64,000 nt of DNA from Siculibacillus lacustris (GCF_004328075.1 NZ_SJFN01000002.1:151689-215688), one strand, 5' to 3'. Shown: positions 52,066 to 61,264, numbered from the stretch's first letter. Program-made: numbers and translations. Notes: generated by a model from the sequence alone, not told the origin.

Positions 52066-54171
52066 ATGACCGACATTTCCTGGGACGCCGGCCTCGCCGC
52101 ACCGGAAGCCGCGCGGCGCCCGACGATGCGCCACGTCCACGGCGTCGCGCTCGGCGACGACTATGCCTGGCTGCGGGCCGACAACTGGCGCGAGGTGATG
52201 CGCGATCCGAACCGGCTCGATCCCGAGATCCGTGCCCATCTCGACGCCGAGAACGCCTATTGCGCGGCGATGCTGGCCGGCACCGAGGCGCTCCAGACCC
52301 GCCTCTATGCGGAAGCCGAAGGCCGCATCAAGCAGGACGATTCCAGCGTGCCGGCGCCCGACGGGCCCTGGGCCTATGGGCTGCGCTTCGCCCCCGGCGG
52401 TCAGCATCCGATCCACGTCCGCAGCCCCCGCGACGGTGGTCCCGAGGAGATCCTCCTCGACGGCGACGCGCGGGCGGCCGGGACCGCCTATTTCCGCCTG
52501 TCCGGCGTCGTCCATGCCCCCGACCATCGCCGTATCGTGTGGGGCGCAGACGAGAACGGCTCGGAATTCTTCACGCTGCGGGTGCGCGATCTGACAATGG
52601 GGGTCGATCTCGACGACCGCATCGAAGAGACCGGCGGCGAAGCGGTGTGGGCGGCCGACGGCCAGAGCTTCTTCTACGTCCGGCTCGATGCCGAACATCG
52701 GCCGTCGCGGGTGTTGCGCCATGTGATCGGCCGGCCGAGCGCCGAGGATTCGCTGGTCTACGAGGAGGCCGATGCCGGCTTCTTCGTCGGGCTCGACAAG
52801 ACCCGCTCGGGCGCCTTCGTGGTGATCTCGGTGCACGACCACGAGACCTCGGAAGCCCTGGTGATCCCGGCCGATGCGCCGGCGACGCCGCCGCGGCTGA
52901 TCGCGCCGCGGATCACCGCCGAGGAATACGAGATCGAGCACTGCGGCGATGCCTTCGTGATCCTGACCAACCACGGCGGCGCCGAGGACTTCCAGATCCT
53001 GACCACGCCGATCGACGCGACGGCCCGCGACTCGTGGCGGCCCCTGGTGCCGCACGTCGCCGGACGTCTGATCCTGTCGATGATCGCACTGGCCGACCAC
53101 TTGGTGCGGCTGGAGCGGGTCGACGGTCTGCCGCGGCTGATCGTCCGCCGCCTCGCCGACGGCGCCGAACATGCGATCGCCTTCGACGAGGAGGCCTATT
53201 CGCTCGGCGCCTCGGCCGGCTACGAATTCGCCACCACCACGCTGCGCTTCACCTATTCGTCGATGACCACGCCGGTGCGGGTGTGGGACTACGACCTGGA
53301 GACCCGCGACCGGGTGCTGCGCAAGGAGCAGGAGGTGCCGAGCGGTCACGATCCGGCGGCCTATGTGACGCGCCGTCTGCAGATCGTCGCGCCCGACGGC
53401 GAAACCGTGCCGGTGTCGGTGCTGCACCGGCGCGACACGCCGATCGACGGATCGGCCCCCGCCCTGCTCTACGGCTACGGCGCCTATGGCATCGCCATTC
53501 CGGCGGCCTTCTCGACCGACATCCTGTCGCTGGTCGACCGTGGCTTCGTCTATGCCATTGCGCACGTGCGCGGCGGCAAGGACAAGGGCTGGCGTTGGTA
53601 CGCGCTCGGCCGGCGCGAGCACAAGACCAACACCTTCGACGACTTCGTCACCGCCGCCGACGGCCTGATCGCCCACGGCTTCACCGCCGCCGGGCGGATC
53701 GTGGCGCGCGGCGGCTCGGCCGGCGGCATGCTGATGGGGGCGGTGGCCAATCGCGCCGGCGCGCTGTTCGGGGGAATCGTCGCGGAAGTGCCGTTCGTCG
53801 ACGTGCTGACCACCATGCTCGACGCAAGCCTGCCCTTGACCCCGCCGGAATGGCCGGAATGGGGCAACCCGATCGAGGACGAGGCGGCGTTCCGCACCAT
53901 CCTCGGCTACAGCCCCTACGACAACGTCGCCGCCCAGCCCTATCCGCCGATCCTGGCGCTGGCCGGGCTGACCGATCCGCGGGTGACCTATTGGGAACCG
54001 GCGAAATGGGTGGCCAAGCTGCGCGCCACCCGCACCGACGATCGCCCGGTGCTGCTCAAGACCGACATGGACTCCGGCCACGGCGGCGCCGCCGGCCGAT
54101 TCGCGCGGCTGAAGGACGTCGCCCTGGTCCAGGCCTTCGCGCTCCTGGCGGTCGGCCGGGCGGGGGCCTGA
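52066..54171 (+). CDS. ptrB: Oligopeptidase B (S9A serine peptidase)
   Basis: Cytosolic peptidase that cleaves short peptides after Arg or Lys. The 701-aa protein has the N-terminal seven-bladed propeller (about 75-410) and the alpha/beta hydrolase domain. The triad is Ser551 (RGGSAGGML), Asp637 (LAGLTDPRV) and His672 (DSGHGG). YGYGAYGIAIP and GWRWY also fit the family. AAGGA lies 7 bases before ATG 52066; the frame upstream is not convincing. Confidence 0.95.
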   Translation: MTDISWDAGLAAPEAARRPTMRHVHGVALGDDYAWLRADNWREVMRDPNRLDPEIRAHLDAENAYCAAMLAGTEALQTRLYAEAEGRIKQDDSSVPAPDGPWAYGLRFAPGGQHPIHVRSPRDGGPEEILLDGDARAAGTAYFRLSGVVHAPDHRRIVWGADENGSEFFTLRVRDLTMGVDLDDRIEETGGEAVWAADGQSFFYVRLDAEHRPSRVLRHVIGRPSAEDSLVYEEADAGFFVGLDKTRSGAFVVISVHDHETSEALVIPADAPATPPRLIAPRITAEEYEIEHCGDAFVILTNHGGAEDFQILTTPIDATARDSWRPLVPHVAGRLILSMIALADHLVRLERVDGLPRLIVRRLADGAEHAIAFDEEAYSLGASAGYEFATTTLRFTYSSMTTPVRVWDYDLETRDRVLRKEQEVPSGHDPAAYVTRRLQIVAPDGETVPVSVLHRRDTPIDGSAPALLYGYGAYGIAIPAAFSTDILSLVDRGFVYAIAHVRGGKDKGWRWYALGRREHKTNTFDDFVTAADGLIAHGFTAAGRIVARGGSAGGMLMGAVANRAGALFGGIVAEVPFVDVLTTMLDASLPLTPPEWPEWGNPIEDEAAFRTILGYSPYDNVAAQPYPPILALAGLTDPRVTYWEPAKWVAKLRATRTDDRPVLLKTDMDSGHGGAAGRFARLKDVALVQAFALLAVGRAGA

Positions 54172-54222
54172 CCGCGCCGACGCGGATCCCGTCGGCGCCG
54201 CGGCGGCGGCGACGGGCCTCGC

Positions 54223-54429
54223 TCAGCGCTTGTCGATCGGGCAGGTGTTGATGCCGAGGAGCGTATAGGCCGGGCAGAAATTGAGGAAGGCGGTGGCGAG
54301 CGGCACGACGCCGATCCAGCCGATCCACTTCCATCCGAGGCTCGCCGGCGCCAGCAGAGCGAAGGCGATCAGCGCCAGCCCCACCACGATGCGCGCGATC
54401 TTGTCGATTCCACCGACGTTGCTGGTCAT
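54223..54429 (-). CDS. DUF2892 (YgaP-like) small membrane protein
   Basis: A 68-aa protein with two membrane helices (about 10-28 and 33-50). The family pattern is clear: MTSNVGGIDKIARIVVGLAL, then WIGVVPLATAFLNFCPAYTLLGINTC. The last Cys-Pro motif is typical of DUF2892. GGAGA lies before ATG 54429. It lies downstream of a Crp/Fnr regulator gene on the same strand, a common pairing that suggests control by that regulator. Confidence 0.9.
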   Translation of the reverse strand: MTSNVGGIDKIARIVVGLALIAFALLAPASLGWKWIGWIGVVPLATAFLNFCPAYTLLGINTCPIDKR

Positions 54430-54514
54430 GACGCTCTCCGGTCGATTGCGGACGACGCGCCGGCGGCGCGGCGGCTCCGATCCCCGACCCTGACACGTCG
54501 ACGAGCGGCCGTCG

Positions 54515-54527
54515 GTGACTTGGTCAC
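54515..54527. promoter_or_regulatory. Palindrome GTGAC-N3-GTCAC
   Basis: A perfect 5-bp inverted repeat in the 134-bp gap between the Crp/Fnr gene and the DUF2892 gene, 86 bases upstream of the DUF2892 start. Its spacing differs from classic Fnr or Crp sites, but it could be the operator of the neighbouring regulator. Confidence 0.4.
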
Positions 54528-54563
54528 ACGGACGCGGCGCCTGCCCCCCGACCTTCGGACCGA

Positions 54564-55229
54564 TCAATCGACCGGCGCGGCGAGCCGAGCGAGCGCGGCG
54601 GGATCGAGGATGTCGACGGCGCCGCGGCGGCGGCGCACCAGGCCGCGGCGCTCGAAGGCCTCGAGGTGGCGGCTGATCACTTCGCGGGCGGTGCCGAGTT
54701 CCACCGCGAGATCCTGATGGGTGACGGCGAGCGAGCCGCCCGGCGCCGCCGCGAGGTGACGGGCGAGGCGCCGCTCGATGCGGTGGAACACCGCCCGCTG
54801 CATGCAGTCGAGGATGCCGGCGACACGGTGGCCGAAGCCGGCGAAGACGAAGCGGCGGAACACGCCGGAATCGGCGAGCAGGCGCTCGAACAGGCGGCGC
54901 GGCAGCACCACCGCGCGGGTCGGCGCCTCGACCACGCCTTCGGCGGCATAGGCCTCGCCGGCGACCAGGGCGGCGGCGGTGAGCAGGCAGGATTGACCGG
55001 CGGCGACTCGGTAGAGGACGATTTCGCGGCCGGTGTCGGCGAGCATCTGGACACGGATCGAGCCGTCGAGCACCAGGAGATAGAGCTCGCACGGGGTACC
55101 GGGCGTGAACAGCACCGTCGACGGCGCCAAAGCGACCTCGCGCCCGTCGGCCAGCAGGCGGGCCCGGTCGGCCGCGGCGAGATCGGCGAGGTCGGGAAAG
55201 GCGTCGAGCCAGAGGGCGGGCACGGTCAC
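54564..55229 (-). CDS. Crp/Fnr family transcriptional regulator
   Basis: A 221-aa regulator starting at GTG 55229 (an alternative GTG lies at 55223). The cNMP-binding-like domain (about 20-130) has LFTPGTPCELYLLVLDGSIR and LYRVAAGQSCLL. The HTH is at about 165-200: HQDLAVELGTAREVISRHLE, the standard Fnr-type helix. There is no N-terminal cysteine cluster for an Fe-S oxygen sensor; a Cys in QSCLL is also found in the related regulators next to DUF2892 genes, so a sulfur or redox signal is possible. Confidence 0.9.
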   Translation of the reverse strand: MTVPALWLDAFPDLADLAAADRARLLADGREVALAPSTVLFTPGTPCELYLLVLDGSIRVQMLADTGREIVLYRVAAGQSCLLTAAALVAGEAYAAEGVVEAPTRAVVLPRRLFERLLADSGVFRRFVFAGFGHRVAGILDCMQRAVFHRIERRLARHLAAAPGGSLAVTHQDLAVELGTAREVISRHLEAFERRGLVRRRRGAVDILDPAALARLAAPVD

Positions 55230-55281
55230 GGGGACACCGGAGCGTCGCCGCCCCCGGCCGGACGATCCACCGGGCTGCGGC

Positions 55282-55881
55282 TCAATCGAGGAACATCGTA
55301 TCGAGAACATGGGCCGGCGTCTCGCGCAACGCCACGTCGAGCCCGGGCACGGTGCGCGCCGGTTCGCGCCGGGGACGCGGGGACGCGCCGGCTTCGACGA
55401 TCGGCGCGACGATCTCGGCGCGGCGGCGGCCGTGCAGGTCGGGGCCGTAGTAGCCGTCGCCCGAACGGACGTAGGGGAACGGCCGCTTCAGGGTGGTGGC
55501 GACGTGGCGCCGCAGCGAATCGGGCGACAGCGGCTTGACCAGGAAGCCGTCGGCACCGGCGTCGATCGCCGCCTCGACGATGCGCTTGTCGGAATGGCCG
55601 GTGACCATGACGATGGCCATCTCGGGATTGCTCAACCGATCGGTGCGGCGGGCGGCGCGGACCCAGTCGAGGCCGCTCTCGCCGGGCATCACCAGATCGA
55701 CGAAGGCGAGGTCGACCGGCGCCCCGACGGCATGGCGGCGGGCCTCGGCGGGTTCGGAAAACAAGTCGATCCGCCGGAATCCGATGTGACGCAACATGGT
55801 GCGCAGCAGATTCTGGAAGTTGCGGTTGTCGTCGAGGACGAGGACGCGGACGTCGTCGAAAGTATCGTCCCGCTCCGTCAT
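55282..55881 (-). CDS. Single-domain response regulator with C-terminal tail
   Basis: A 199-aa protein. ATG 55881 follows GGGGAGGG. The receiver domain (about 10-130) has the acidic pair in VLDD, phospho-Asp in AFVDLVMPG and Lys in LVKPL. There is no output domain; the last 65 residues are basic and disordered apart from YYGPDLHGRRR, which recurs in a family of alphaproteobacterial CheY-like proteins. No kinase is next to it. It probably relays phosphate to partner proteins. Confidence 0.88.
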   Translation of the reverse strand: MTERDDTFDDVRVLVLDDNRNFQNLLRTMLRHIGFRRIDLFSEPAEARRHAVGAPVDLAFVDLVMPGESGLDWVRAARRTDRLSNPEMAIVMVTGHSDKRIVEAAIDAGADGFLVKPLSPDSLRRHVATTLKRPFPYVRSGDGYYGPDLHGRRRAEIVAPIVEAGASPRPRREPARTVPGLDVALRETPAHVLDTMFLD

Positions 55882-55993
55882 CGCCCCCTCCCCTACGTCA
55901 GGTCTCACGGCTCGACATAGCGGCAGGACCCTAATTTTCGGTTTCCGCAGTGTTTCCGTCGGGCGGTGATTCGGCCGGGCCGCAGAGACGAAA

Positions 55994-56016
55994 CGGCCGG
56001 GCGCGAGGCCCGGCCG
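55994..56016 (-). terminator. Intrinsic terminator of the sod gene
   Basis: Arms 55994-56002 and 56008-56016 are perfectly complementary (9 bp) with a 5-base loop, followed on the minus strand by TTTC. It lies 28 bases beyond the sod stop. Confidence 0.7.
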
Positions 56017-56043
56017 TAAAGAAACTTCCGAGGGACGCGACGA

Positions 56044-56643
56044 TCACACCGCGGCTTCGTAGCGTTCCAGGACGTAATCCCAGTTGAGCAGGTGATCGAC
56101 GAAGGCCTCGAGGAACTTGAGGCGCAGGTTGCGATAGTCGATGTAGTAGCCGTGTTCCCAGACGTCGGCGGTCAGGATCGGCGTGGCGCCGGTGACCAGG
56201 GGGTTCTCGGCGTTCGAGGTCTTGGTGATCGACAGCTTGCCGTCCTTCAGCGCCAGCCAGGCCCAGCCCGACCCGAACTGGGTGACGCCGGCCTGGATGA
56301 AGTCGGCGCGGAACTTGTCGTAGCCGCCGAGGTCGCGGTCGATCAGCGTCTGGATCTTGCCCGGGATCTTCTTGCCGCCGCCGCCCTTCTTCTGCCACAG
56401 CCAGAAATGGTGATGGTTGTAGTGCTGGGCGGCGTTGTTGAAGATCGGGACGTTCTTGCCGAAGCTGCCGGTGATCACGTCCTCGAGCGACTTGCCCTCG
56501 AACTCCGTCCCCTTGATCAGGTTGTTGAGGTTGGTGACGTAGGTCGCATGATGCTTGTCGTGATGAAATTCGAGGGTCTCGGCCGAGGTAAAGGGCGCGA
56601 GCGCGTCATAGGCATAAGGCAGCGGAGCGAGTTCGAAAGCCAT
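56044..56643 (-). CDS. Superoxide dismutase, Fe/Mn family
   Basis: Converts superoxide to hydrogen peroxide and oxygen. The 199-aa protein has metal ligands His27 (FHHDKHH), His77 (YNHHHFW), Asp160 and His164 (DVWEHGYYIDY). GAAQH... is AAQHYNHH here, closer to Fe-type than Mn-type proteins, though metal choice cannot be settled by sequence alone. AGGAG lies 8 bases before ATG 56643. No signal peptide is present, so it is cytosolic. A terminator follows. Confidence 0.95.
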   Translation of the reverse strand: MAFELAPLPYAYDALAPFTSAETLEFHHDKHHATYVTNLNNLIKGTEFEGKSLEDVITGSFGKNVPIFNNAAQHYNHHHFWLWQKKGGGGKKIPGKIQTLIDRDLGGYDKFRADFIQAGVTQFGSGWAWLALKDGKLSITKTSNAENPLVTGATPILTADVWEHGYYIDYRNLRLKFLEAFVDHLLNWDYVLERYEAAV

Positions 56644-56843
56644 CGCAAAACTCCTTCGTCGTCGGGAGGATCTCGGTCGACCGGGCGCAGGGCGCGGCGT
56701 CGCGAGGGAAGAGGGGCCGAGACGAAACATAGGGTTCCCTACGGATCGCGGCAACCTTCATGCTATGTTTTCGTTCGGTTTCGTCCTCGGTCGAGACCGA
56801 TCCGCCGGTCTTCCCGCCGTTCCGGCCGACAGATGCGAGTCTC

Positions 56844-58007
56844 ATGCCGCCCGTTCCGCCCCTCGCCACAACGATCCGCGAGATCCTCGCCCGCCTCGAC
56901 GGCGTCGTGCGCCGGTCGCCGCAGGACGCCCCGCCGAACCCACGAAGCGGTTCGGCCGAGGCGTCCGCGCCGCCGCCGCGAGACGCAGTTCCGGCGGATG
57001 CCGCGCCCGACACCGCGGAAGCCGAGATCGGAGCGACGCCGGCGGTCCCGACGGCGAACCCCGATGTGACGCCGGTCCCGAGCGCCGAAGCAGCACCGGC
57101 CCCCGCCGAGACCGAGCCCGCGGCCGTGGCCGGTTTCATCCGATCGGCGGTGACGTCGCTCCGCGTGCCGCCGGTGGTGATCGGTGCGGTCGCCGGGGCG
57201 GTGCTGGTCGGGCTGGCGGTGGCGGCGCTGGTCGCGGCACGGCGCTCCGAGCCGCCGCCGGCGGTCGCCCCCCCGTCGGCGCCGGTCGCCGCCGTCGAGC
57301 GCCCGCGTGCGCTGTCGACCGAGGCGCAGATCGCGGCGCGACGGCTCGAGGCCTTCGCCGCACCGTCGACCTCGGAGATCGCCGAAGCGGCGCCGCCGGC
57401 GGCCGGTTTCGAGATGGCGTTCCGGGCCCAACCGCCCTTCGACGCCATCGATTCGGTGCTGTTCGACACGTTGCGGCAGCGCCTGAAGCTCCACGGCGTG
57501 GTTCCGGTGGGGCGCAACGAAATCTGTCTCGCCGAAGACGGGCGCCGCTTCGCCTGCGGCCTGATGGCCCGCGCCACCCTGCAGAACCACATCGCCGGCA
57601 AGGAACCGACCTGTGAGCGGGCGTTCCTCGCCGAGGATGCCCGCGCCGAGATGCTCGAGGTGCGCTGCAGCGTCGACGGCGAGGATCTGGCGCTGCACAT
57701 GATCCGGGCCGGCTTCGCCTTTCCGGCGCTCCATGCCGGCGCGCACCATTTCGAGGCCCTGGCCGAGGCGAAGGCCCGCCGCGCCGGGGTCTGGGCCGGT
57801 CCCTACGAGCCGGCCCTCGAAGATCGGTCACGGGACGATTCGCGCGCCACGCCGTTCGGTTCGACGCGGGTGCGCAGCCCCTCGCCGAGCGAGGCCGGCA
57901 CGACCCTGCCGGCGCTGATGAAGCCGAACGGCAACGCCCGACCGCTACCGCGCGGCCCCGAAGGCGCGGGCGGCGGCGTTCAGCCGCCGTGGGCGAAGTC
58001 CCAGTAG
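56844..58007 (+). CDS. Membrane protein with degenerate SNase-like domain
   Basis: A 387-aa protein. Residues 1-95 are Pro/Ala-rich and cytoplasmic; a membrane helix lies at about 113-133. The C-terminal domain (about 205-340) has the thermonuclease fold pattern LHGVVPV, RRFACGLMARATLQNHIAGK, then CER, DLALHMIRAGFAFP and AKARRAGVWAGPYEP. The usual catalytic stretch RLxGIDAPE is replaced by LKLHGVVPV, lacking the Asp and Glu. It is probably not an active nuclease. ATG 56760 is an alternative start. The 3' end overlaps the convergent aminotransferase gene by 28 bases. Confidence 0.78.
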   Translation: MPPVPPLATTIREILARLDGVVRRSPQDAPPNPRSGSAEASAPPPRDAVPADAAPDTAEAEIGATPAVPTANPDVTPVPSAEAAPAPAETEPAAVAGFIRSAVTSLRVPPVVIGAVAGAVLVGLAVAALVAARRSEPPPAVAPPSAPVAAVERPRALSTEAQIAARRLEAFAAPSTSEIAEAAPPAAGFEMAFRAQPPFDAIDSVLFDTLRQRLKLHGVVPVGRNEICLAEDGRRFACGLMARATLQNHIAGKEPTCERAFLAEDARAEMLEVRCSVDGEDLALHMIRAGFAFPALHAGAHHFEALAEAKARRAGVWAGPYEPALEDRSRDDSRATPFGSTRVRSPSPSEAGTTLPALMKPNGNARPLPRGPEGAGGGVQPPWAKSQ

Positions 58008-58849
58008 AGCCGGCGAGCGAGGCGATAGACCGGGCCGGGCTCGAGGACGCGGTGCTCGAAGCGGATGATCGGCATCACCTTGGTGTAGTTGCCGGTGGAG
58101 AACATCTCGTCGGCCTCGAGGAAATCCTCGTAGCGCAGGGTCTTCTCGACCACCGCGGTGCCGGCCTTGCGCAACAGATCGATGGTGCGCGCCCGGGTGA
58201 TGCCGGCGAGATAGGTGCCGTTGGCGGCGGGGGTCAGGACGACGCCGTCCTTGACCATGAAGACGTTGGCGGACGCCAGTTCGGCGACGTTGCCGAGCAG
58301 ATCGAGAACCAGGGCGTTGTCGAAGCCCTTGTCGCGGGCCTCGCGGGCGGCGCGGGCGTTGTTGGGATAGAGGCAGCTCGCCTTGGCGTTGGTCGGCATG
58401 CATTCCAGCGACGGGCGGCGGAAGCGCGACAGGGTCACCGAGATACCGGTGGGCTCGTGCATCGGCGCTTCCCACAAGGTCATGGCGAAGCGGGTGGAGG
58501 CGGGATCGGCACCGATCACCAGGGTCGGGTCGTCGAGTTCGCCCCAGTAGCTCGGCCGGATGTACAGCGCGGCGTCGCGAGCGAAGCGGCGGCGGCCTTC
58601 TTCGGCGAGTTCGATGATCTCCTCGCCGCGCAGCGTCGGGGCGAGACCGACCGCCAGAGCCGAAGCGTTGACCCGATGACAGTGGCGGTCGAGGTCGGGG
58701 GCCACGCCCTCGAAGGCGCGCGCCCCGTCGAACACCGAGGTGCCGAGCCAGAAGGCATGGGACCGCGGGCCGATCAGCGGCGGATTGCCCTCCAGCCAAC
58801 GGCCGTCATACCAGGTCCAGGACATCGGCACTTCGTTTCCGTGGCTCAT
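57980..58849 (-). CDS. Branched-chain amino acid aminotransferase-like (class IV PLP)
   Basis: Fold-type IV aminotransferase of 289 aa, transferring amino groups between branched-chain amino acids and 2-oxoglutarate. The PLP Lys is probably Lys156 in MPTNAKASCLYPNNARAARE. The conserved Glu for the cofactor ring lies in NVAELASANVFMV, and substrate-loop residues in FEGVA. GAGGAGA lies 6 bases before ATG 58849. The LECMPTNAK motif differs from the classic IlvE one, so it may be a D-amino-acid- or beta-amino-acid-acting relative. Confidence 0.88.
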   Translation of the reverse strand: MSHGNEVPMSWTWYDGRWLEGNPPLIGPRSHAFWLGTSVFDGARAFEGVAPDLDRHCHRVNASALAVGLAPTLRGEEIIELAEEGRRRFARDAALYIRPSYWGELDDPTLVIGADPASTRFAMTLWEAPMHEPTGISVTLSRFRRPSLECMPTNAKASCLYPNNARAAREARDKGFDNALVLDLLGNVAELASANVFMVKDGVVLTPAANGTYLAGITRARTIDLLRKAGTAVVEKTLRYEDFLEADEMFSTGNYTKVMPIIRFEHRVLEPGPVYRLARRLYWDFAHGG

Positions 58850-59028
58850 CGATCTCTCCTCGGGACGCCGGAACGGGGTGCGGACCACCGAGCGGTCCGC
58901 GGATGTTCGATCTTATACGATCGTCCGACAGGCGCACAACGCAGATCGGAATCCGCAGATCGGCCGTGCAAGAGAGTTCACACGGGGAGCGTTCCGGTAC
59001 ATGGTTCCGATCGATCCCGGAGAGACGC

Positions 59029-59691
59029 ATGGCCCATTCGATCTATGTCTTCGACGCCTATGGCACGCTGTTCGACGTCCATGCCGCCGTGCGGCGCCAC
59101 GCCGACGAGGTCGGACCGGAGGGCCAGTTGGTATCCGCCCTGTGGCGGGCCAAGCAACTGGAATATTCCTGGATGCTGACCATGATGGGTCGCTACCGGG
59201 ACTTCTGGACGCTGACCGAGGAGGCGCTCGACTACGCCTTCGCGCGCGTCCCCCAGGCCAACCGCGCCAGCCGCGCCGCCCTGCTCGACAGCTACTGGAG
59301 CTGCGACGTCCATCCGGACGTGCCGGAGGTGCTGAAGCAGTTGAAGATGCGCGGCGCCAAACTGGTGATCCTGTCGAACGGCACCACCAAGATGCTGGAG
59401 GCGGCCTGCCGCTCGGGCGGCATCGACGACGTCATCGACGACATCGTCTCGGTCGACGAGATCCGGGTCTACAAGCCCGATCCGCGGGTCTACGACATGG
59501 TCGCGACCAAGTACCGGGTGTTCCCGGAAGCGGTGTCGTTCCAGTCGTCCAACCGCTGGGACGCCGCCGGGGCGACGGCCTTCGGCTTCCGCTCGGTGTG
59601 GGTCAACCGCAACAACCTGCCCGAGGAATATCACGACTTCCGCCCGGCCGCGGTGCTGCCGAGCCTCGAGGGCCTGCTGACCCTCGCCTGA
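59029..59691 (+). CDS. (S)-2-haloacid dehalogenase, type II
   Basis: HAD-superfamily hydrolase that removes halogen from L-2-haloacids. The 220-aa protein has the nucleophile Asp9 (VFDAYGTLFDV), Ser in ILSNGT, Lys in YKPDPRVY, and SSNRWDAAGATAFG, all as in type II dehalogenases. GGAGAG lies 4 bases before ATG 59029. It is divergent from the aminotransferase gene. The natural substrate is not known. Confidence 0.93.
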   Translation: MAHSIYVFDAYGTLFDVHAAVRRHADEVGPEGQLVSALWRAKQLEYSWMLTMMGRYRDFWTLTEEALDYAFARVPQANRASRAALLDSYWSCDVHPDVPEVLKQLKMRGAKLVILSNGTTKMLEAACRSGGIDDVIDDIVSVDEIRVYKPDPRVYDMVATKYRVFPEAVSFQSSNRWDAAGATAFGFRSVWVNRNNLPEEYHDFRPAAVLPSLEGLLTLA

Positions 59692-59810
59692 GCGCCCCGC
59701 GCAATACCGCGTCGCCCGGCGTCCGCGCGACCGGCCTCGCGCGGGCCTCGATGCGACGACCGGGGGAGGCGCCGAGCCCCTCCCCCCCGCCGCGATGTGC
59801 GCTGCGCCGA

Positions 59811-60095
59811 TCACTTCGCCTGCAGGAAGTCCTCGACCTCGAGCAGGACGAACTCGTTGTCGTCGTTCTCGTCGAGGGCACGGCCGGCCGAGTCGGGGAA
59901 GTTGTTGTCGTTGCCGACGACGATGTGGGTCGGATCGACCACGTCGACGTTCTCGATGGTGACGAGGGGGAAGCTCGGCTTGCCGTCCTTGCCACCCTGG
60001 CGGGCGAGCTTGTTCGGGTCCTGGATGTCGAGGAGATCGAGGGCGTAGTTCCAGGAGCGACCGGTCCGGTCGCGCTTGTCGATCGAGAATTCGGC
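59811..60095 (-). pseudogene. 3' remnant of a phytase-like esterase gene
   Basis: An open frame of 94 codons with no start codon codes for the C-terminus of an esterase-like phytase family protein. Diagnostic segments are [44 protein letters not shown] and [17 protein letters not shown]. The upstream three-quarters of the gene is absent: beyond about 60095 the similarity stops and the CorA gene begins 100 bases away on the other strand. This is a truncated relic. Confidence 0.8.
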
Positions 60096-60198
60096 GCTCC
60101 TGCGACGGGCCGCGGCCGTCGACAGCGCCGATCCGAGCGACTATGACGGCAACGACGGGATGGCACGGCGGCGACGCCGGAATGCGGAGCACAGGCGC

Positions 60199-61233
60199 AT
60201 GGCGAGCGATGCGAACGTGACGCGAAACGCGAAGACGGCGCTGGGCGGCCTCGCGGAGGCCCTGCCGGGGCTGGTCTGCGCCTACGGCTTCGACGACGAA
60301 GGCGGCGGCCGGCTGCTCGGCAGCGCCGATCTCGCCACCGAATTGACCGCGACCTCCGGCTGGCTGTGGCTGCACTTCAACCTCGCCAACGCCCGCGCCC
60401 GCGACTGGATCGAAGAACACGCACCGCTGCCCGATTCGGCCAAGGAACTGCTGCTCGAAACCGACGACCATCTGTGTCTGATCGCCGAGGACGACGCGCT
60501 GCTCGGGGTGTTCGCCGACTTCCGCCGCGAGCTCGACCACGACACCCAGGACATCGCCCGACTGAAGTTCGCGCTGCATCGCCGCACCCTGGTGACCGGC
60601 CGGCGTCAGGCGCTGCATTCGGTCGACGAGGCGCGGCGCGCCATCGCCCAGGGCCAGACCTTCGAGGCCGGCGGCACCCTGCTGGAGCAGATCTTCGACA
60701 ATTTCTCCAATCAGGTCGCGACCATGACGCGCGAGCTCGCCGACAAGCTGGAGACCATCGAGGACCGGGTGGTCGACGATCGGGTCGATCCTGACGACCT
60801 CCGGGTCGGTCCGGTCCGGCGCATGGCGCTGCGGCTCAACCGTCAGGTCGGCGCGCTGCGGATCCATTTCGCGGCGCTGGTCGAAAACCCCGAACGCGAT
60901 CTGCCGGAAGACGTCTTCGCGATGACCGAGCGGGTGTCGCTGCGGCTCACCTCGCTCGGGCGCGACGTCGAAGCGATCCAGGAACGGGCGCGGATCATTC
61001 AGGAAGAAGTGTCGGCCAAGGCCGCCGAACACATGAACCGCCAGCTCTCGACCCTGTCGATCCTGACCGCCCTGTTCCTGCCGGCGACTCTGGTCACGGG
61101 CCTGTTCGGGATGAACACCAAGGGCCTGCCGTTCGACAGCGAAGAGATCGGCTTCTGGTACGCCTTCCTGGTGTGCATCGGCGGATCGGGGATCGTCTAC
61201 CTGATCCTGCGCCGGCTCGGCGTGGTGAAGTGA
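60199..61233 (+). CDS. CorA/ZntB-family divalent cation transporter
   Basis: A 344-aa membrane channel for divalent metals. A long cytoplasmic funnel domain (1-285) is followed by two membrane helices with the signature GMN at about 304-306 (GLFGMNTKGLPF). The N-terminal segment WLWLHFNLANARARDWIEE and the LPF after GMN resemble ZntB, a zinc transporter. ATG 60199 has GGAG about 10 bases upstream; upstream frame overlaps the pseudogene. Confidence 0.93.
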   Translation: MASDANVTRNAKTALGGLAEALPGLVCAYGFDDEGGGRLLGSADLATELTATSGWLWLHFNLANARARDWIEEHAPLPDSAKELLLETDDHLCLIAEDDALLGVFADFRRELDHDTQDIARLKFALHRRTLVTGRRQALHSVDEARRAIAQGQTFEAGGTLLEQIFDNFSNQVATMTRELADKLETIEDRVVDDRVDPDDLRVGPVRRMALRLNRQVGALRIHFAALVENPERDLPEDVFAMTERVSLRLTSLGRDVEAIQERARIIQEEVSAKAAEHMNRQLSTLSILTALFLPATLVTGLFGMNTKGLPFDSEEIGFWYAFLVCIGGSGIVYLILRRLGVVK

Positions 61234-61264
61234 CGGCGGGCGCAGGTCCCGCCGTCGATTTCGT

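Noticed and set aside
51675-52076. 133-aa minus-strand frame between mucR and ptrB
   Set aside because: Arg/Ser/Pro-rich with no family features, and overlaps the ptrB ribosome site.
57980-58007. 28-bp overlap of convergent genes as sign of a misassembly
   Set aside because: Both C-termini are plausible and short convergent overlaps are common in compact genomes.
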